Shown: positions 1 through 5,913, counted from the first letter of the stretch. The stretch is DNA of 7,335 bases from Parachlamydiaceae bacterium (GCA_013815395.1 JACDGH010000133.1:1-7335), one strand, 5' to 3'. The notes: generated by a model not told the origin, from the letters alone. Made by a program: numbers and translations.

Positions 1-1
1 T

Positions 2-454
2 GGTTATCTAGGGCATCCCGACAAAAGATGTAAGGATACGCAAACACAAATCGATCGCTACCGCAATAAGATTTCGGGTCCTTTATGGGATCGCATTGAT
101 ATGCATATAGAAGTGCCAGCGCTGCGTTATCAGGACATTGCCCGCGGACCTCAAGGTGAAAGTTCAGCAGTCATCAGAGAAAGGGTCAGGATAGCACGGC
201 AACGACAATACCAGCGACACAATGCCACAAAAATTAACTCCCAACTATCCACGCGTGAGCTAAGGCAACATGGCCCATTGTCATTTGAATGCCATGAAAT
301 TCTTCGACAAGCGGTAGATGGCTTTGGCATCTCAGCTAGAGCATGTGACAGATTAGTGCGCGTCGCTTTAACAATAGCTGATCTAGAAGACTCGCCCCAC
401 ATAAAGCCAGAACATTTAATGGAAGCTCTCGCCTTTAGACAACTCCAGATCTAA
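2..454 (+). CDS. comM: ComM/YifB-family Mg-chelatase-like AAA+ ATPase, C-terminal part (5' truncated by window edge)
   Basis: The frame is open from base 2, so the gene begins left of the window; 150 residues remain of a protein usually about 500 long. The visible part opens with GYLGHPDKRC, the end of the family's Cys-rich CPCGYxGHP...C stretch. It continues through SGPLWDRIDMHIEVP (fragment residues 25-39), a hallmark of the YifB/ComM and Mg-chelatase ATPase core. The Mg_chelatase C-terminal helical domain follows, ending with the sensor-2-like GISARACDRLVRVALTIADL (residues 109-128). ComM is a hexameric helicase that promotes branch migration of incoming single-stranded DNA during natural transformation; YifB homologues also occur in species not known to be competent. 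The ATG at base 101 is internal, not a start, because conserved family sequence continues upstream of it. The stop TAA (452-454) overlaps the stop of the convergent rmuC gene. The family call is secure; a transformation role here is inferred. Confidence 0.9.
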   Translation, partial: GYLGHPDKRCKDTQTQIDRYRNKISGPLWDRIDMHIEVPALRYQDIARGPQGESSAVIRERVRIARQRQYQRHNATKINSQLSTRELRQHGPLSFECHEILRQAVDGFGISARACDRLVRVALTIADLEDSPHIKPEHLMEALAFRQLQI

Positions 455-1935
455 TTATCAATTTGCAGAACGCGTGTCATTTTGTCCACAGACTCAACGA
501 CAGGGATTTCTTGTTCCGTGGCAGCACCTAAATCTTTAAATTTGCGCGCACTCACTAAAATTCGACTTTCTAATGTACCCACAGCTTTATTGTAAGCATC
601 GACTGTTCGATCTAGACCTTTGCGAATATCTTCAAAATGTTCAGACATAATGCGAATGCGGTCATATAAAGCTTTCCCAAGATCACATATTTGCTGCGCA
701 TTTTTGGCGATTAATTCCTGACGCCATCCATAAGCCACGGAACGCAAAAGTGCGATTAGAGTTGTGGGAGTAGCCAAAATAACACGCTGCTCTACGCCAC
801 ATTCAATCAACGAAGGATCTTGTTCCAAGGCCGCACTAAAGAATGTTTCACCTGGTAAAAATAAAACAACAAACTCAGGAGCTGCGGGGAATTGATCCCA
901 ATAGGATTTAGCTGCAAGCTGATTGATATGGGTCCTTACTTGTCGCGCATGGTCTTTAAGCTTGGAATGGCGAGTTACTTCATCTACAGCGTCTAAAGAG
1001 TCAAGGTATGCCTGTAATGGCGTTTTTGAATCGACAACAATTTGTTTACCGTTAGGAAGCTTCACTACCATATCCGGACGCAATCGTCGCTCATCGACCG
1101 TTATAGACTCTTGCTGCACAAAATCACAATGTTCCACCATCCCTGCCATTTCAACAACACGTCGCAATTGGATTTCTCCCCATCTTCCACGAACCTGTGG
1201 CATGCGTAATGCTTTTACCAAATTTGCTGTTTCAGTTTGCAGTTGATTTTGTGAAAAAGCCATACCTTTAACCTGCTCACTTAAAGTGGCATAAGCACTA
1301 GAACGTTGTTTTTCAATTTCCTGAATTTTAGTATCAAATTTATCAAGAGATTCTTTTACGGGTTTAACCAAATCGTCAATGGCCTTCTGCCTTAAATGCA
1401 AATCTCCCTTAGCTCCCTCTTGAAATTTTTCCAATTTAGCTGTGGCTAGTTCGAGAAAAGAATGGCTATTACTTTTCAGAGCATCAGCGGAAAGAGCTTT
1501 GAAAGAATCGGCCAGCTTTTGCTGCGACGTGGTCATTAACTCTAGTTTTTCTTGAGCAGATTTTGTTTGTTCGATAAGCGAAGTTTCTAAATGCGCAATC
1601 TTGCTTTTTAGCTGGGTATATTCTACTTGCATGCGCCCATTTTCTTCATCTTTTTCCTTAAATCGTTGCTCTAATTCTGCCATGTGAATACTTCTGCCCT
1701 CAGCAACTAAACGCTTCTCACTTTCAATCTTAATTTCTCTACGCAAAGTACTTGTTTCTTGCAAAGCTGCTGCCAGATGATCTTTTATAGACAGAAGATA
1801 CCGTTCTTGATTAGCATGTTTTTCTTGCCATAACGCCGAATCCAATTGCTTTTTTTTAAAAGCAAAAGCAAGCCAACACAGCACAATCAGGGCAAAAGCA
1901 CCAACAACCATCTCCGCCATCGTAACAATTAGCAT
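451..1935 (-). CDS. rmuC: DNA recombination protein RmuC
   Basis: RmuC-family (DUF195) protein of 494 residues. An N-terminal hydrophobic segment (about residues 5-26, rich in V/A/L/I, followed by KKK) predicts a single membrane anchor. A long charged coiled coil covers about residues 35-210. A PD-(D/E)xK-like nuclease domain follows, with RGRWGE (249-254), RPDMVV (286-291) and VVDSK (300-304); E254, D288, D302 and K304 are the candidate catalytic set. E. coli RmuC limits recombination at inverted repeats; its biochemical activity is poorly defined. The frame can be opened at a TTG at 1974 (507 residues). I prefer the ATG at 1935 because GAGAG lies 7 nt before it, the TTG has no Shine-Dalgarno sequence, and a putative promoter places transcription start near 1978, almost on the TTG. 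The gene runs tail to tail into comM, sharing bases 451-454. Confidence 0.92.
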   Translation of the reverse strand: MLIVTMAEMVVGAFALIVLCWLAFAFKKKQLDSALWQEKHANQERYLLSIKDHLAAALQETSTLRREIKIESEKRLVAEGRSIHMAELEQRFKEKDEENGRMQVEYTQLKSKIAHLETSLIEQTKSAQEKLELMTTSQQKLADSFKALSADALKSNSHSFLELATAKLEKFQEGAKGDLHLRQKAIDDLVKPVKESLDKFDTKIQEIEKQRSSAYATLSEQVKGMAFSQNQLQTETANLVKALRMPQVRGRWGEIQLRRVVEMAGMVEHCDFVQQESITVDERRLRPDMVVKLPNGKQIVVDSKTPLQAYLDSLDAVDEVTRHSKLKDHARQVRTHINQLAAKSYWDQFPAAPEFVVLFLPGETFFSAALEQDPSLIECGVEQRVILATPTTLIALLRSVAYGWRQELIAKNAQQICDLGKALYDRIRIMSEHFEDIRKGLDRTVDAYNKAVGTLESRILVSARKFKDLGAATEQEIPVVESVDKMTRVLQIDN

Positions 1936-1984
1936 ATGTAAACTCTCATTAATTAAATTTATATAGATGAGCAAGCATTGTGCA

Positions 1985-2012
1985 GTTATAGCAAAGTAGG
2001 CGTTCTACACAA
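1985..2012 (-). promoter_or_regulatory. Putative sigma-70-type promoter for rmuC
   Basis: Read on the minus strand, TTGTGT (2007-2012) and TATAAC (1985-1990) are separated by 16 nt. The -10 matches five of six consensus bases; the -35 is weaker. Transcription would start around 1978 and give a leader of about 43 nt to the ATG at 1935. This is pattern matching only. Confidence 0.35.
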
Positions 2013-2094
2013 CAAATCTGGAAGAAGGTTATGCCATCACTTAAACTATTCTAGCAAGTTCATTCCCATTTTCGATACTCTTTTAACGATCTTT

Positions 2095-2123
2095 TTGAGA
2101 AAAACTTATATTTTATTTATAGG
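2095..2123 (+). promoter_or_regulatory. Putative sigma-70-type promoter for the HAD phosphatase gene
   Basis: TTGAGA (2095-2100, five of six -35 bases) is followed after 17 nt by TATAGG (2118-2123, four of six -10 bases). It would give a leader of about 155 nt before the HAD gene. The rest of the 1936-2283 gap shows no ORF or RNA gene that I recognise. It contains two short inverted repeats: GAAGTA/TACTTC at 2153-2175, and AGAATT/AATTCT at 2241-2266. Confidence 0.3.
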
Positions 2124-2240
2124 ACCTCTTTTCGCGAGAATTAGTGGTTTTTGAAGTAGCAAATCGTTATACTTCCATTTTTCTATCGGGATTATACCTA
2201 AACGCATAATAAAATCGGTTATTGGTAAAGAGAAATCTCA

Positions 2241-2266
2241 AGAATTCGACGATCGAAATCAATTCT
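2241..2266. repeat. Inverted repeat just upstream of the HAD gene ribosome binding site
   Basis: AGAATT (2241-2246) and AATTCT (2261-2266) are perfect inverted copies with a 14-nt loop that itself contains TCGAcgaTCGA. The element ends about 5 nt before the AGAGGG ribosome binding site. It could be an operator or a weak leader hairpin. The stem is AT-rich and short, so chance is a fair alternative. Confidence 0.2.
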
Positions 2267-2283
2267 TTTTCAAGAGGGCTTTT

Positions 2284-2964
2284 ATGCAATGGATACATAA
2301 TTATCAACTTTTTTTATTCGACTTTGATGGCCTATTGGTTAATACAGAAGAAATACATTACCTTGCCTATAAAACCATGTGCGCCAATAGGGGAATAAAT
2401 TTTAATTGGGATTTTGAGACATATTGTCGCATTGCCCATTATAAATCTGAAGGGTTGAGTCAAAAAATCTACGCTGAATTTCCCGAACTCTATGCTGTGG
2501 AGCCATCTTGGGAAGTGCTTTATGGGGAGAAAAAAAAGGCGATTATCGAATTAGTCAGCAATGGTGCGGTACAATTAATGCCAGGAGTGAGCAGCCTGCT
2601 TTCTGCTCTTCAGAAGGCAAATATTCCACGTTCAGTTGTCACCCACTCACCCGTAGAACTTGTTAGCGCTATTCGCAGTCAACATTCTATCCTTAACACA
2701 ATTCCTTATTGGATTACTCGTGAACAATATTCACATCCGAAACCGAATTCTGAATGTTATTTAAAGGCTATCCAACTACTGGCAAAGCCCGAAGATAAGG
2801 TGATCGGTTTTGAAGACACCCCAAGAGGGCTCACAGCTTTATTGGGAACAAAGGCAAAAGCTGTGTTAGTGTGCCAGATTGAGTATCCAGAAATCCCTGC
2901 ATTTATTGAAAGAGGGGTGATTTATATCAAAAGTCTAGATGATCTTGCCAATACTCAACTTTAA
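2284..2964 (+). CDS. HAD-superfamily hydrolase, phosphatase-like (chlamydial CT464/Gph-type)
   Basis: Complete 226-residue haloacid dehalogenase phosphatase, probably cytosolic, with all four family motifs. Motif I is FDFDG (nucleophile D13, acid/base D15); motif II is SVVTHS (T120); motif III is the lysine in HPKPNS (K153); motif IV is GFEDTPRG (E177, D178), which binds Mg2+. A helical cap occupies about residues 20-95 (cap class C1), as in phosphoglycolate phosphatase and beta-phosphoglucomutase relatives. The substrate cannot be read from sequence; chlamydial homologues are often labelled phosphoglycolate phosphatase without strong evidence. The ATG start is supported by AGAGGG 5 nt upstream. 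From memory, C. trachomatis has a HAD gene (CT464) next to truA (CT463). Here the last 38 bp overlap, on the opposite strand, a decayed truA copy rather than the intact gene, which lies about 650 bp further on. Confidence 0.9.
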   Translation: MQWIHNYQLFLFDFDGLLVNTEEIHYLAYKTMCANRGINFNWDFETYCRIAHYKSEGLSQKIYAEFPELYAVEPSWEVLYGEKKKAIIELVSNGAVQLMPGVSSLLSALQKANIPRSVVTHSPVELVSAIRSQHSILNTIPYWITREQYSHPKPNSECYLKAIQLLAKPEDKVIGFEDTPRGLTALLGTKAKAVLVCQIEYPEIPAFIERGVIYIKSLDDLANTQL

Positions 2965-3042
2965 CAAGGGATAATCCTTGGGCAGGGGTGACTTTACTAA
3001 AAGCCGTCGATCTTTTTTGTCTAATATAATAGGGTTGTTCTC
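2927..3042 (-). pseudogene. Remnant of a second truA (C-terminal end, frameshifted)
   Basis: The minus strand encodes, from 3042 leftwards, NNPIILDKKDRRLL, then a one-base deletion near 2996-3000. In the shifted frame it continues TPAQGLSLVKVEY followed by DHLDF and TGA (2927-2929). This aligns with the end of the intact truA here (KKDRRL, APAQGLFLFKVDY, DHLNF-stop): 13 of 19 residues are identical from PAQ to the end, by hand. A TGA at 3043-3045 interrupts the frame upstream, and no convincing TruA sequence is seen beyond it. The remnant overlaps the HAD gene by 38 bp (2927-2964). It is a non-functional scar, too diverged from the intact truA to be a very recent copy. Confidence 0.82.
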
Positions 3043-3191
3043 TCAAATTTAAATGATTTCCGAATGAGATCTTCGTATCCATTATGACTTGATTTTTTTA
3101 GCGGGAACCGTTTCCATAGATCGAAAACAGCCCCCATCTTTTCGTAGTCTTGTAAAAACTTATCACAAATTAGGGACGTACAGAATTTTTT
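3021..3191 (-). other. Unassigned open frame, possible decayed coding fragment
   Basis: Between glsB and the truA remnant the minus strand holds 56 codons without a stop, ending in TAG at 3021-3023. The translation looks protein-like, including ICDKFLQDYEKMGAVFDLW and, nearer the end, GYEDLIRKSFKFERTTLLY. The only ATG (3135-3137) would give 38 residues and has no clear Shine-Dalgarno sequence; the upstream part overlaps the end of glsB. I recognise no family. An open frame of this length can arise by chance in AT-rich DNA. It might be a leftover of sequence that came with the rearrangement here. Confidence 0.2.
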
Positions 3192-3427
3192 CTAAAGTAA
3201 TGATAAATCGAAAGTAGAATAATAGCTCCCAGCAAGGACATAAAAAAACCCGCAGGCTCGCCTTCTTGATAAAGACCAAGAGACTGTCCCAGAAACTTCC
3301 CAACTAAAGCGCCACCAATACCAAGAAGTGTCGTCATAATAAAGCCCGCAACATCTTTACCAGGCATTAATGCTCGCGCAAAAAGTCCAATAAGGAAACC
3401 CATAAGAACTGTAAAAAGTAGACTCAC
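3170..3427 (-). CDS. GlsB/YeaQ/YmgE-family small membrane protein (transglycosylase-associated)
   Basis: An 85-residue hydrophobic protein of the Transgly_assoc family, whose members are typically 80-90 residues long. Three membrane segments are apparent at about residues 3-20, 27-50 and 58-76. They are separated by the family signature GLFARALMPGKD (14-25) and the glycine-rich LLGIGGALVGKFLG (34-47); a basic tail RKNSVRP ends the protein. Family members are stress-associated inner-membrane proteins of unknown mechanism; the 'transglycosylase-associated' label is historical. Translation starts at GTG (3425-3427), firmly supported by GGAGG 4 nt upstream, the best ribosome binding site in the window. 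The gene has its own putative promoter. It lies between two decayed gene ends from a duplicated HAD-truA junction, so it was either trapped there by the rearrangement or inserted. I see no clear terminator after it. Confidence 0.87.
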   Translation of the reverse strand: MSLLFTVLMGFLIGLFARALMPGKDVAGFIMTTLLGIGGALVGKFLGQSLGLYQEGEPAGFFMSLLGAIILLSIYHYFRKNSVRP

Positions 3428-3473
3428 AATACCTCCAAAATTTAAAATATAAAAAAAATGAGATCTAATTGCT

Positions 3474-3502
3474 ATTAAAGCACGAAAATAAAATCATTAC
3501 AA
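3474..3502 (-). promoter_or_regulatory. Putative extended -10 promoter for glsB-type gene
   Basis: On the minus strand TTGTAA (3497-3502) is followed after exactly 17 nt by TTTAAT (3474-3479). The -10 is preceded by TGC, an extended -10 motif. Transcription would begin near 3467, giving a leader of about 40 nt that contains the GGAGG site. The surrounding DNA is very AT-rich, so the match is suggestive only. Confidence 0.4.
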
Positions 3503-3570
3503 TAAAATAAATAATTTCAACAACTCCCCATGAAAGCAAGAGTTTTAGAATAGACAATAAATCTTAAGTC

Positions 3571-3654
3571 TTGTATCCAGTAACCCCCTTATTTGTACAA
3601 AGAGGAATTTTGAAAATTAAAAGTTTAGATGATCTAGCGGATAATCAACCTTAA
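3571..3654 (+). pseudogene. Remnant of a second HAD phosphatase gene (C-terminal 27 codons)
   Basis: In frame, the plus strand reads LYPVTPLFVQRGILKIKSLD then DLADNQP and TAA (3652-3654). It aligns without gaps to the last 27 residues of the intact HAD gene (from EYPEIPAFIERG to the end). Fifteen of 27 residues and 60 of 84 bases (71%) are identical, counted by hand. A stop at 3565-3567 interrupts the frame just upstream. A short stretch near 3533-3547 (AAAGCAAGAGTTTTA, reading KARVL) may be a further shifted remnant of the KAKAVL region, but this is weak. No catalytic motif remains. The fragment overlaps the intact truA by 38 bp (3617-3654), the same overlap seen at the other copy. Confidence 0.82.
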
Positions 3655-4384
3655 AAAGGAATAAGCCTTGAGCGGGAGCTGCTTTACCAATAAGACGTCG
3701 ATCTTTTTTTGCAAACAATTCTGGAATTTCTAAGATACTCTTCCTACCCAAAGCTATTTCTAGAAGAGTGCCAGTAATATTGCGCACCATCCTATATAAA
3801 AAGCCATCAGCTTCAAATTCAAGCCGCGCCCCCCCCTCTTGTTTAACTAAATCCAAACGGTATATTGTTCTTATAGGATTTTGAGCAGCACTTCCGGAGT
3901 GATTTTCATTGGCAAAGGCTGTAAAGTCATGAGTACCCACAAAAAGCTGCATTGCTTTTTTTAGTAAATCAAGATCAATAATTCCTTTAACACGGGAAGC
4001 GTACAGTCGATTAAAAGGATTCTGAGCTTGATCGAGATGCAAATGATAATGATAAGTTTTTGCTATAGCACTATATTGAGCATGAAAACATAAAGGAACT
4101 TGGATAATTTCTTGAATACGAATATCATGGGGCAATATCCCGTTAAGAGACCCTTTTAAACGAAATACATCAATACTTTCAGTAAAAAGAAAGTTAGCCA
4201 CCTGCCCTGAGGCGTGCACACCGGTGTCTGTCCTGCCTGAACCTATAACAGAAATTTCCTTGCGCAGAATCAAGGTTAAATTCTTTTGAAGGACATCTTG
4301 AATTGTTTGACCCTTGCGCTGTTTCTGCCACCCCTGATACTGGGTGCCATCATAGGCTATAATCATTAGATAATTATGAAACAT
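3617..4384 (-). CDS. truA: tRNA pseudouridine synthase A
   Basis: Cytosolic enzyme that isomerises uridines 38-40 in the anticodon stem-loop of tRNAs to pseudouridine. From the ATG at 4384 it has 255 residues, normal for TruA. YDGTQYQGWQ lies near the N-terminus. The catalytic motif GSGRTDTGVHASG contains the essential Asp (D53). Next come FHAQYSAIAKTYHYHL, HDFTAFAN, and FLYRMVRNITGTLLE from the second half of the fold; the end APAQGLFLFKVDYP is typical. The frame can also open at TTG 4399 or ATG 4366. I chose 4384 because it leaves the usual ten or so residues before YDG, but no start has a well-spaced Shine-Dalgarno sequence. The gene begins 29 nt after the lpxG stop, so the two are probably one transcript. 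Its 3' end overlaps a HAD remnant on the other strand. Confidence 0.95.
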   Translation of the reverse strand: MFHNYLMIIAYDGTQYQGWQKQRKGQTIQDVLQKNLTLILRKEISVIGSGRTDTGVHASGQVANFLFTESIDVFRLKGSLNGILPHDIRIQEIIQVPLCFHAQYSAIAKTYHYHLHLDQAQNPFNRLYASRVKGIIDLDLLKKAMQLFVGTHDFTAFANENHSGSAAQNPIRTIYRLDLVKQEGGARLEFEADGFLYRMVRNITGTLLEIALGRKSILEIPELFAKKDRRLIGKAAPAQGLFLFKVDYPLDHLNF

Positions 4385-4413
4385 CTCTTCTATACTCAAT
4401 TAAATTTAACGTA

Positions 4414-5385
4414 TTATTCTAAAGTTAACAAAAGCAATTCCGGCGGAGAAAGCCAGCGAAAAGGGATAACGCTGCCAATGCCGCGATTAACATACACCCA
4501 TTTTTCATGTAAAGAAAACAGCCCTTTTTTAAATTGCATGTTTTCCAGCAAAGTAAATTTTTTTCCAATCCAAGGCAAATTGACTTGACCCCCATGCGTA
4601 TGCCCGCATAGCACAACATCACCAGGATAATCTTTTAGATGAGGGACAGCATCAGGGTTGTGCACAAGAATAATTCCTGGGTGTATGCTATCATAATTTG
4701 CAAAAGCCACATGCGGTTTAAAATCTCCCAGCATGTATTCACCACAACCACAAAGATTTAAAATAGCATCATTTACTACAATCCCCACCGTTTTATTTTG
4801 TAGCAGATTGAATGGGGTGGTGGCCAGCATCTCAATGAGGGGCATGTGAGAGCCTATGGTTAATGCTCTTGTTGAAATCCTTTTCTTTAGCGTTGTGGTT
4901 TTGAACAGTCGTTTAAAACCTCTAATTAGAGAAGGACTAGAGTTTTCAATCACATCATAAACACCTTCATCATTGATCGAAACATACTCTTCGTAATCAT
5001 GATTTCCAAAAATAGCGTAACAGCCATGAGGGGCTTTAAATTGACAAAGTAATTTATGAAGCCTCTCTCGATCATTTAATTCAGAATAACAAAGAAAATC
5101 CCCAGTAAAAACAATGAGGTCGGGTTTAAGAGCGTCAATTGTTTTAACAAGTTTTTCTAAAAAAGAATTTTTTACGTGTTCGTTTAAATGTAAATCACTG
5201 AATTGTAAAACTTTAAACCCTTTCAAGGATTTGGGAAGATTTCGTATAGACAAGCCTAATTTCTTGGTGATCAGACATTGTGGTTCAATAAATCTCGGCC
5301 ATATGCCAATGATCGATGCCACGCAGAAGATATCCCAAAGCAAGTTAGTTATTTTTGTAGTTTTTGAGGAGATTAAATTTTTCAT
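4414..5385 (-). CDS. lpxG: UDP-2,3-diacylglucosamine pyrophosphatase LpxG (calcineurin-like metallophosphoesterase)
   Basis: Complete 323-residue metallophosphoesterase carrying the full metal-binding set: SDLH (63-66), GD (95-96), GNHD (127-130), the histidine of VHNPD (H242) and GHTHGG (261-266). A hydrophobic stretch at about residues 14-30 suggests an N-terminal membrane anchor, as in the YaeI/YkuE group. LpxG was identified as CT461 in C. trachomatis. It hydrolyses UDP-2,3-diacylglucosamine to 2,3-diacylglucosamine-1-phosphate in lipid A synthesis, replacing LpxH/LpxI. The assignment here rests on family plus position beside truA, the chlamydial order; a generic YaeI-like phosphodiesterase is the alternative. 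From memory, ispD lies between lpxG and truA in C. trachomatis; it is absent here. The ATG has no recognisable Shine-Dalgarno sequence. A putative promoter lies upstream. Confidence 0.85.
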   Translation of the reverse strand: MKNLISSKTTKITNLLWDIFCVASIIGIWPRFIEPQCLITKKLGLSIRNLPKSLKGFKVLQFSDLHLNEHVKNSFLEKLVKTIDALKPDLIVFTGDFLCYSELNDRERLHKLLCQFKAPHGCYAIFGNHDYEEYVSINDEGVYDVIENSSPSLIRGFKRLFKTTTLKKRISTRALTIGSHMPLIEMLATTPFNLLQNKTVGIVVNDAILNLCGCGEYMLGDFKPHVAFANYDSIHPGIILVHNPDAVPHLKDYPGDVVLCGHTHGGQVNLPWIGKKFTLLENMQFKKGLFSLHEKWVYVNRGIGSVIPFRWLSPPELLLLTLE

Positions 5386-5415
5386 CTAAGAACAACTTTT
5401 TCAGTAAAAAGAGTC

Positions 5416-5444
5416 AGTATAATGTATTCAAAGATAAAAAATAA
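5416..5444 (-). promoter_or_regulatory. Putative promoter for lpxG-truA
   Basis: On the minus strand TATACT (5416-5421) matches five of six -10 bases. Seventeen nt upstream is only a weak -35 (TTATTT, 5439-5444). Transcription would start near 5409, leaving a leader of about 24 nt. The rest of the gap between rnpB and lpxG (5386-5548) shows no gene on either strand; the plus-strand frame running from 5524 into rnpB is not coding. Confidence 0.3.
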
Positions 5445-5548
5445 AGAAGCAAAGAATAACACCCGTCATGTGTGCAGCGCCTAAAGAAGATGACAAGGAA
5501 ATATAGCTAGATAAAGATAATATATGTATTGCGTGGGTAATAAAAAGA

Positions 5549-5913
5549 CTGGGAAGACGTTAAGCCGGATTCTGTCGTTGATGCTAATGCATCAGCCGGC
5601 AATCATTCATCTAGGGGTTCCGTCGCCGGAACCCTCAAGCGACCTGCAAGGAGCACAGTGGAGAACTGTATTGCTCCATATCGGTCTTGCTTCGGATAGG
5701 GTTTGTCGCCCTTCAAGTCACCTTGAATGGGGCCGGTTCCTAAAACCGGCGTTTCATCCTGTCGACAGCATAGCAAGCTATGCTGTCGCGGCTTACTTTC
5801 TGTTACACTTTCCGTAGCCTTACGGCCCCCAGTATTTCACTGGTATCCACTCCTATAAAGTCCGGACTTTCCTCCCTCGCACCAGTGGCGACGGCGATTG
5901 CCTATCTTCCCAG
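5549..5913 (-). ncRNA. rnpB: RNase P RNA, bacterial class A
   Basis: Catalytic RNA of the ribozyme that trims 5' leaders from tRNA precursors. The ends CTGGGAAGA (5') and TCTTCCCAG (3') pair perfectly as helix P1, giving a 365-nt RNA. Universal core blocks are present: GAGGAAAGTCCGGAC near the 5' end, CCGAAGCAAGACC in the middle, TAGATGAATGATTGCC, and AGAATCCGGCTTA near the 3' end. Helix P12 (5763-5788) is a perfect 11-bp stem closed by a G(CUUG)C tetraloop, and P13 (GCCGG/CCGGC) follows. The L15 region reads GGGCGACAAACCC (5699-5711), where E. coli has GGUAAAC, so the GGU that pairs with tRNA CCA seems absent. As I recall, chlamydial RNase P RNAs share this feature. A short U run (5542-5546) follows the 3' end without its own hairpin. 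The 5' end lies 13 nt after the cdsZ stop; no strong separate promoter is evident. Confidence 0.97.

Noticed and set aside
151..402. Minus-strand open frame inside comM
   Set aside because: Antisense shadow of a strongly conserved coding region.
923..1246. Plus-strand open frame inside rmuC
   Set aside because: Antisense shadow over the conserved RmuC nuclease domain.
2967..2983. CAAGG-GATAAT-CCTTG hairpin after the HAD stop as a terminator
   Set aside because: Five-bp stem with no T run next to it, and it lies within the truA remnant, whose coding homology accounts for the sequence.
3148..3169. Possible terminator after glsB
   Set aside because: Only a 4-bp stem (TTGT/ACAA) around a T run; too weak to call.
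3592..3601. 10-bp palindrome TTTGTACAAA as an operator
   Set aside because: It falls in the HAD remnant, where coding homology explains the bases, and it is not placed to regulate a start.
2881..3654. Phage or integrative-element attL/attR pair flanking glsB
   Set aside because: The flanking repeats are about 71% identical and are gene ends, not short exact cores; there is no integrase. Duplicated gene ends explain them better.
4376..4622. Open frames overlapping the lpxG 3' end on both strands
   Set aside because: Shifted-frame shadows; the real frame holds the GHTHGG metal site.
5114..5389. Plus-strand 91-codon open frame over the lpxG 5' half
   Set aside because: Antisense to the SDLH and GD motifs of lpxG; no independent support.
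5524..5817. 97-codon plus-strand open frame
   Set aside because: It lies almost wholly antisense to rnpB, whose conserved blocks and P1 pairing explain the sequence; its translation has no recognisable domain.
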